This document shows, in pieces, positions 61,202 to 64,000 of a DNA stretch of 64,000 nt (position 1 is its first letter; each line of letters opens with the position of its first letter). The notes beneath the pieces were generated by a model. That model did no database searches, was not told where the DNA came from, and saw only the letters and a list, made by a program, of their open reading frames with translations. The stretch is from positions 1 through 64,000 of the forward strand of contig JBFMAL010000007.1 of assembly GCA_040755615.1 (NCBI GenBank), in the 5' to 3' direction. The translations under genes were made by a program, and so were the position numbers. The stretch comes from DYEP01 sp040755615 (GTDB lineage: Bacteria; Bacillota; Sulfobacillia; DUSP01; DYEP01).

Positions 61202-62497
61202 ATGAACGGTAACACTTACGACTGCATAGTGATGGGTGCCGGGCCTGCGGGCCTTACTGCTGCACACGTTGCCTCAAGACAGGGGCTTTCGGTCCTCGTG
61301 CTTGAGCGCGGCGCTGCTCCCGGTACAAAGACGTTGGGCGGGGCGGCACTGTTTTCTCTTCCGACCCAGGAGCTGTTCCCTGCCTTCTGGAAGGAAGCCC
61401 CTGTTGAGAGAGTGCTCATCGACCATCAGTTCTGGGTCACCGCCGAGTCTTCTGCAGTCGTCTTCGGCTTCCGGAACCAACAGTTTGCCTCCGAGCCGTA
61501 CGTGCGGTTTTCTATCAGGCGGGCGCCGTTTGACCAGTGGCTCGCCGAAAAGGCAAAACAGTCGGGGGCCGAGATTCGCTGCTCTTGCCGTGTAGATAGA
61601 CTGCTCCGGGATGGCACGAGAATCGTGGGCGTTGAAGCCAGCTGCCCCGGTCCCCAGCAGTTTTTCGCAAATTGCGTTATAATCGCCGAGGGCGCCACCA
61701 GGACGGTAGCGGAATCGTCCGGACTTTGCCCGCCCATCAAGGCAGCCGATGTGTCGCTGTACGTGAAGGAGGTCCTGGCACTCGATGCACCCACAATACA
61801 GTCCAGGTTCAACCTGCGCGAGGGCGTGGGAGCAAGTATAGGTCTCCTCGGATATGTCACATTCGGCCTTCCTGGCACCGCGTCGATCTACACCTATAAG
61901 GACTCGCTCGGTATCACCGTAGGCGCCAACCTGGCGGCACTCTCCAAGTCCGGTATCACGCCGCTTGAGCTCCTCTCCCGGTTCAAGGGGCACCCCAACG
62001 TAAAACCGCTGGTGGAAGGGGGTCAGACCCTGGAGTATACGGCACGTCTCATACCGGAAGGCGGGTACAATCGGATCCCCCGCGTTGTATTCGACGGCGC
62101 CCTCCTCGCAGGCGACGCAGCAGGCCTGGTTAACGGCATCCAGGGCCTAAACCTGGCCATGTTCTCGGGGAAGTTTGCAGCTCTTGCAGTTATCGCGGCA
62201 AAGAAACAGGGAGATTACTCCGCCCAGGCCCTGAGCCTATACAAGAGGCTCTTGAAAAACAGTTTTGTGATAAAGGATATGAAGGCCAACAGGCAGGTGC
62301 CTGAGCTATTCAAACGGAGGCCGTACCTGTTTGATCTGTACCCGGAAATGGCAAACAAGCTGGCTGCATTAACGAGCACGGTATATCCCATGCCTCGGCA
62401 GGAAAAGCGGCAACTGCTCCTTAAGACAGCGCTTTCCATGCAACCCCTTCCGCTCCTGGCAGCGGACATCCTGGACGCGACCAGGGTGATGCTATGA
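61202..62497 (+). CDS. fixC: FixC-like electron-transfer flavoprotein dehydrogenase
   Basis: 431 residues. YDCIVMGAGPAGLTAAHVAS binds FAD, and FDGALLAGDAAGLVNGIQGL with LNLAMFSGKFAAL is the second FAD/quinone-site motif of the FixC/ETF-QO family. The ALFSLPTQELFPAFW region follows the first strand as in FixC. It moves electrons from an ETF (FixAB) to quinone or a ferredoxin. FixX overlaps by four bases (ATGA) and should hold its iron-sulfur partner. No fixA or fixB is in the window. Confidence 0.87.
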   Translation: MNGNTYDCIVMGAGPAGLTAAHVASRQGLSVLVLERGAAPGTKTLGGAALFSLPTQELFPAFWKEAPVERVLIDHQFWVTAESSAVVFGFRNQQFASEPYVRFSIRRAPFDQWLAEKAKQSGAEIRCSCRVDRLLRDGTRIVGVEASCPGPQQFFANCVIIAEGATRTVAESSGLCPPIKAADVSLYVKEVLALDAPTIQSRFNLREGVGASIGLLGYVTFGLPGTASIYTYKDSLGITVGANLAALSKSGITPLELLSRFKGHPNVKPLVEGGQTLEYTARLIPEGGYNRIPRVVFDGALLAGDAAGLVNGIQGLNLAMFSGKFAALAVIAAKKQGDYSAQALSLYKRLLKNSFVIKDMKANRQVPELFKRRPYLFDLYPEMANKLAALTSTVYPMPRQEKRQLLLKTALSMQPLPLLAADILDATRVML

Positions 62498-62787
62498 ACG
62501 AAGACCGGCGCCGGCTCACTCTACACAATTCGTTCCACCATGACCCGGATTTCGTGCACGTAGCCGTGAAAGATACTTCTGTGTGCGAGCGCAAGTGCAA
62601 GGAACACAGGTGCGTCAGCATCTGCCCGTCGGGCGTCTTTGTTCTGGCAGGAAACGAAGGTCTCCACGCTGAGGCGGATTACAGGTACTGTGTGGAGTGC
62701 GGTGCATGCAGGCTGGTGTGCCCGTTTGACAACGTGTACCTCGTACTTCCAAGGGGAGGTTTCGGTATCGAGCACAGGCACGGTTAA
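62494..62787 (+). CDS. fixX: FixX-like ferredoxin
   Basis: 97 residues. CKEHRCVSICPSGVFVL and YCVECGACRLVCPFDNVY supply the cysteines of the ferredoxin-like fold; the CVECGACRLVCP motif binds a 4Fe-4S cluster. It is the usual partner of FixC. The ATG overlaps the fixC stop. The gene ends four bases into the convergent GNAT gene. Confidence 0.88.
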   Translation: MNEDRRRLTLHNSFHHDPDFVHVAVKDTSVCERKCKEHRCVSICPSGVFVLAGNEGLHAEADYRYCVECGACRLVCPFDNVYLVLPRGGFGIEHRHG

Positions 62788-63611
62788 CCCGGGACCAGTG
62801 AGACGATGAAGTGGGCTTCCTCTTTACCGCTTGGCCTGAAACCGAGCGACCTGTAAAGGCAGATGGCTTCCTGGTTGAACCGTTCCACCCAGAGCGTGGA
62901 GCTGCCGGCTCCGTTATGGGCAGCCCAGTCCAGGGCGGCTTCGGTAAGCTGGCGTCCCCAGCCGCGGCCCCGGAAATTCCTCGATACGGCAAGGCTCCTC
63001 ACAAAGAGCGTATAGGGTTTCTCTCCAGTGAGTCTCACAGTGATGAAACCAGCCAGCTGGCCGGAGTTCTCCTTGCAGAGTACGAGGGCCTTCCCATCTG
63101 CCAGGAGGGACAGGAACTCATCTTCCGTCTGCCGCGCCCACTCTCCCAGCTCTTTTGCGGATATTCCCTCGAGTGTCCGCGCGTCCTCTGCAGTTGCCAT
63201 CCTGATCCCCGCAAGGTCGGGTACCTTGCGTATCAGGGGATTCATCCTGTAATCGAGAAAAACGTACCGGACGCTAAAACCCAGATCGGAAATGGCCGTG
63301 TAATAATCCCGCCAGTCCTCTCCGGCCTCCCGGACAGCTCGCACGATCACTGATTCAAGTCCCGACCTCTGCAGCGGACCCAGGATGGCACGTACGCCCT
63401 TCGAAAAGCCATCCACCCCGCGGCCCTTCCAGTGCAGCATGCCTCCGCCATCCGGCAGTCTTTCGGTAAGCACCACCACATCCTCATCGGCGTAGATTAA
63501 CGGGTCCCGTACCGAGAGGCTGAAAACGAACGCGTCATCCCCTGGATACCACACCCCTCTCGGCAACGCCTGAGCGATTCTGATTAACTCCTCCCGGTCC
63601 TTGGCGCTCAT
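62784..63611 (-). CDS. GNAT-family N-acetyltransferase
   Basis: 275 residues. The C-terminal half is a GNAT domain: TLFVRSLAVSRNFRGRGWGR is the acetyl-CoA loop (R-x-x-G-x-G/A variant), then LTEAALDWAAHNGA, LWVERFNQEAICLYRSLGFR. The N-terminal about 130 residues are a second, poorly conserved GNAT-like unit (SGLESVIVRAVREAGEDWRD). The acceptor is unknown. It faces fixX tail to tail with overlapping ends. Confidence 0.82.
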   Translation of the reverse strand: MSAKDREELIRIAQALPRGVWYPGDDAFVFSLSVRDPLIYADEDVVVLTERLPDGGGMLHWKGRGVDGFSKGVRAILGPLQRSGLESVIVRAVREAGEDWRDYYTAISDLGFSVRYVFLDYRMNPLIRKVPDLAGIRMATAEDARTLEGISAKELGEWARQTEDEFLSLLADGKALVLCKENSGQLAGFITVRLTGEKPYTLFVRSLAVSRNFRGRGWGRQLTEAALDWAAHNGAGSSTLWVERFNQEAICLYRSLGFRPSGKEEAHFIVSLVPG

Positions 63612-63785
63612 ACTGATCCCCCCTTAAACAGTCTATGCGTGCTGGGTCTGATTACCAAACAATTTCTTGGTCTGTAAACAAAATCCTTGCCTCAAGGCAA
63701 AAGTGAATTGAAACACTTGACAAGGCTCATTGGTTTCGAATAGACCGATGAATGAGACCTCACTCATTTTTGGAGGGAAGCAGAT

Positions 63786-63975
63786 TTGGTGAACCTCCGC
63801 CGGGACAAGCCCGGCGGAGGTTCACGTGCTGGAGGGCACGGGAAGGATACGCCAGGGGAATGAAGAATCACGGCTTAAAGCCGGTACGCTCCTGTCCATA
63901 CCACCCGGGGTAAAAAGACAGATCATCGCCGAGGAGCGGCTGGTCGTACTCGGCATCCAGGTCCACGCCGGGTAG
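63786..63975 (+). pseudogene. Cupin-domain protein gene, probably broken
   Basis: GGAGGGA at 63772 precedes TTG 63786 and the frame VNLRRDKPGGGSRAG, a plausible cupin start. The cupin strand VLEGTGRIRQGNEESRLKAG and TLLSIPPGVKRQIIAEERLV lies in another frame that reaches back to a stop at 63790 and ends at 63975. An intact short version could start at GTG 63826 (49 residues). The shift falls next to a 16-bp inverted repeat. Confidence 0.5.
63789..63825. repeat. 16-bp perfect inverted repeat
   Basis: GTGAACCTCCGCCGGG at 63789-63804 and CCCGGCGGAGGTTCAC at 63810-63825 with the loop ACAAG. It is very stable and GC-rich, with no T run after it. It lies at the start of the cupin-like frame. Confidence 0.75.
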
Positions 63976-64000
63976 AAAGAAGGAGGAGCGGGGTTCCCGC

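Noticed and set aside
1..64000. CRISPR array, rRNA genes or replication origin
   Set aside because: No regularly spaced direct repeats, no rRNA-like conserved blocks and no DnaA-box cluster were noticed on either strand.

Overview
The window reads as a chromosomal segment of a spore-forming, probably anaerobic, fairly GC-rich member of the Bacillota (Clostridia-like). The evidence is an alpha/beta-type small acid-soluble spore protein, a YtaF-type sporulation membrane protein, a YerB/DUF3048 lipoprotein, a Spo0E-like phosphatase, a polA-ytaF-coaE neighbourhood like that of Bacillus, a dnaE-pfkA-pyk run, rubrerythrin-type oxygen protection, and many GTG/TTG starts behind strong GGAGG sites. 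The species cannot be named from the sequence.

Layout. 0-6.8 kb: the edge of an IS200/IS605 element, an EamA permease, a DDAH-type amidine hydrolase, a DUF885 peptidase-like protein, a broken TRAP permease and a DUF3999-like envelope protein. 6.8-8.6 kb: hydrogenase-type maturation protease, FAD reductase and a micro-ORF. 8.6-11.4 kb: an alpha-glucoside PTS IICB with a GH4 6-phospho-glucosidase. 11.5-12.9 kb: a fossil phage head module (portal, head morphogenesis, prohead protease). 12.9-19.1 kb: an ABC exporter operon with its own winged-helix regulator, micro-membrane proteins and an HD-like protein. 19.4-27.9 kb: a graveyard of decayed mobile and defence-type genes (DUF1670, DruA/DUF4338, IS66, IS110, a transposase/ExeA-ATPase element in two opposed pieces, a VapBC-like toxin-antitoxin pair). 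Three intact genes survive in it: a Clp-fold proteinase, a rubredoxin/flavin-reductase/ferritin-like fusion and a rubrerythrin.

From 28 kb on the window is mostly dense core genome. 28-35.7 kb (minus): polA, a peptide-type binding lipoprotein, ytaF, coaE, a lytic transglycosylase, a D-2-hydroxyacid dehydrogenase and a small membrane protein. 35.8-37.7 kb: an ECF sigma factor with its zinc-finger/DUF4349 anti-sigma. 38-39.4 kb: tRNA-Leu, a broken sensor kinase and a Spo0E-like protein. 39.5-50.5 kb: a long minus-strand series dnaE, DUF2007, pfkA, pyk, fxsA, moxR, VWA, MFS, SDR with near-zero spacing. 50.5-58.3 kb: nth, murD, aspartate aminotransferase, TPR protein, MBL hydrolase and tandem nitrilase. 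58.3-64 kb: SASP, a MagIII-like glycosylase, a second Clp-fold proteinase, YerB, a FixC-FixX pair without FixAB, a GNAT protein and a broken cupin gene.

There is no obvious complete new defence or mobile system. The most notable signals are a redox fusion protein beside rubrerythrin, a dnaE whose only sensible start is CTG, a tandem nitrilase with a dead second half, three gene pairs coupled by TTGA overlaps, and two opposed transposon fossils meeting exactly at a 20-bp palindrome.
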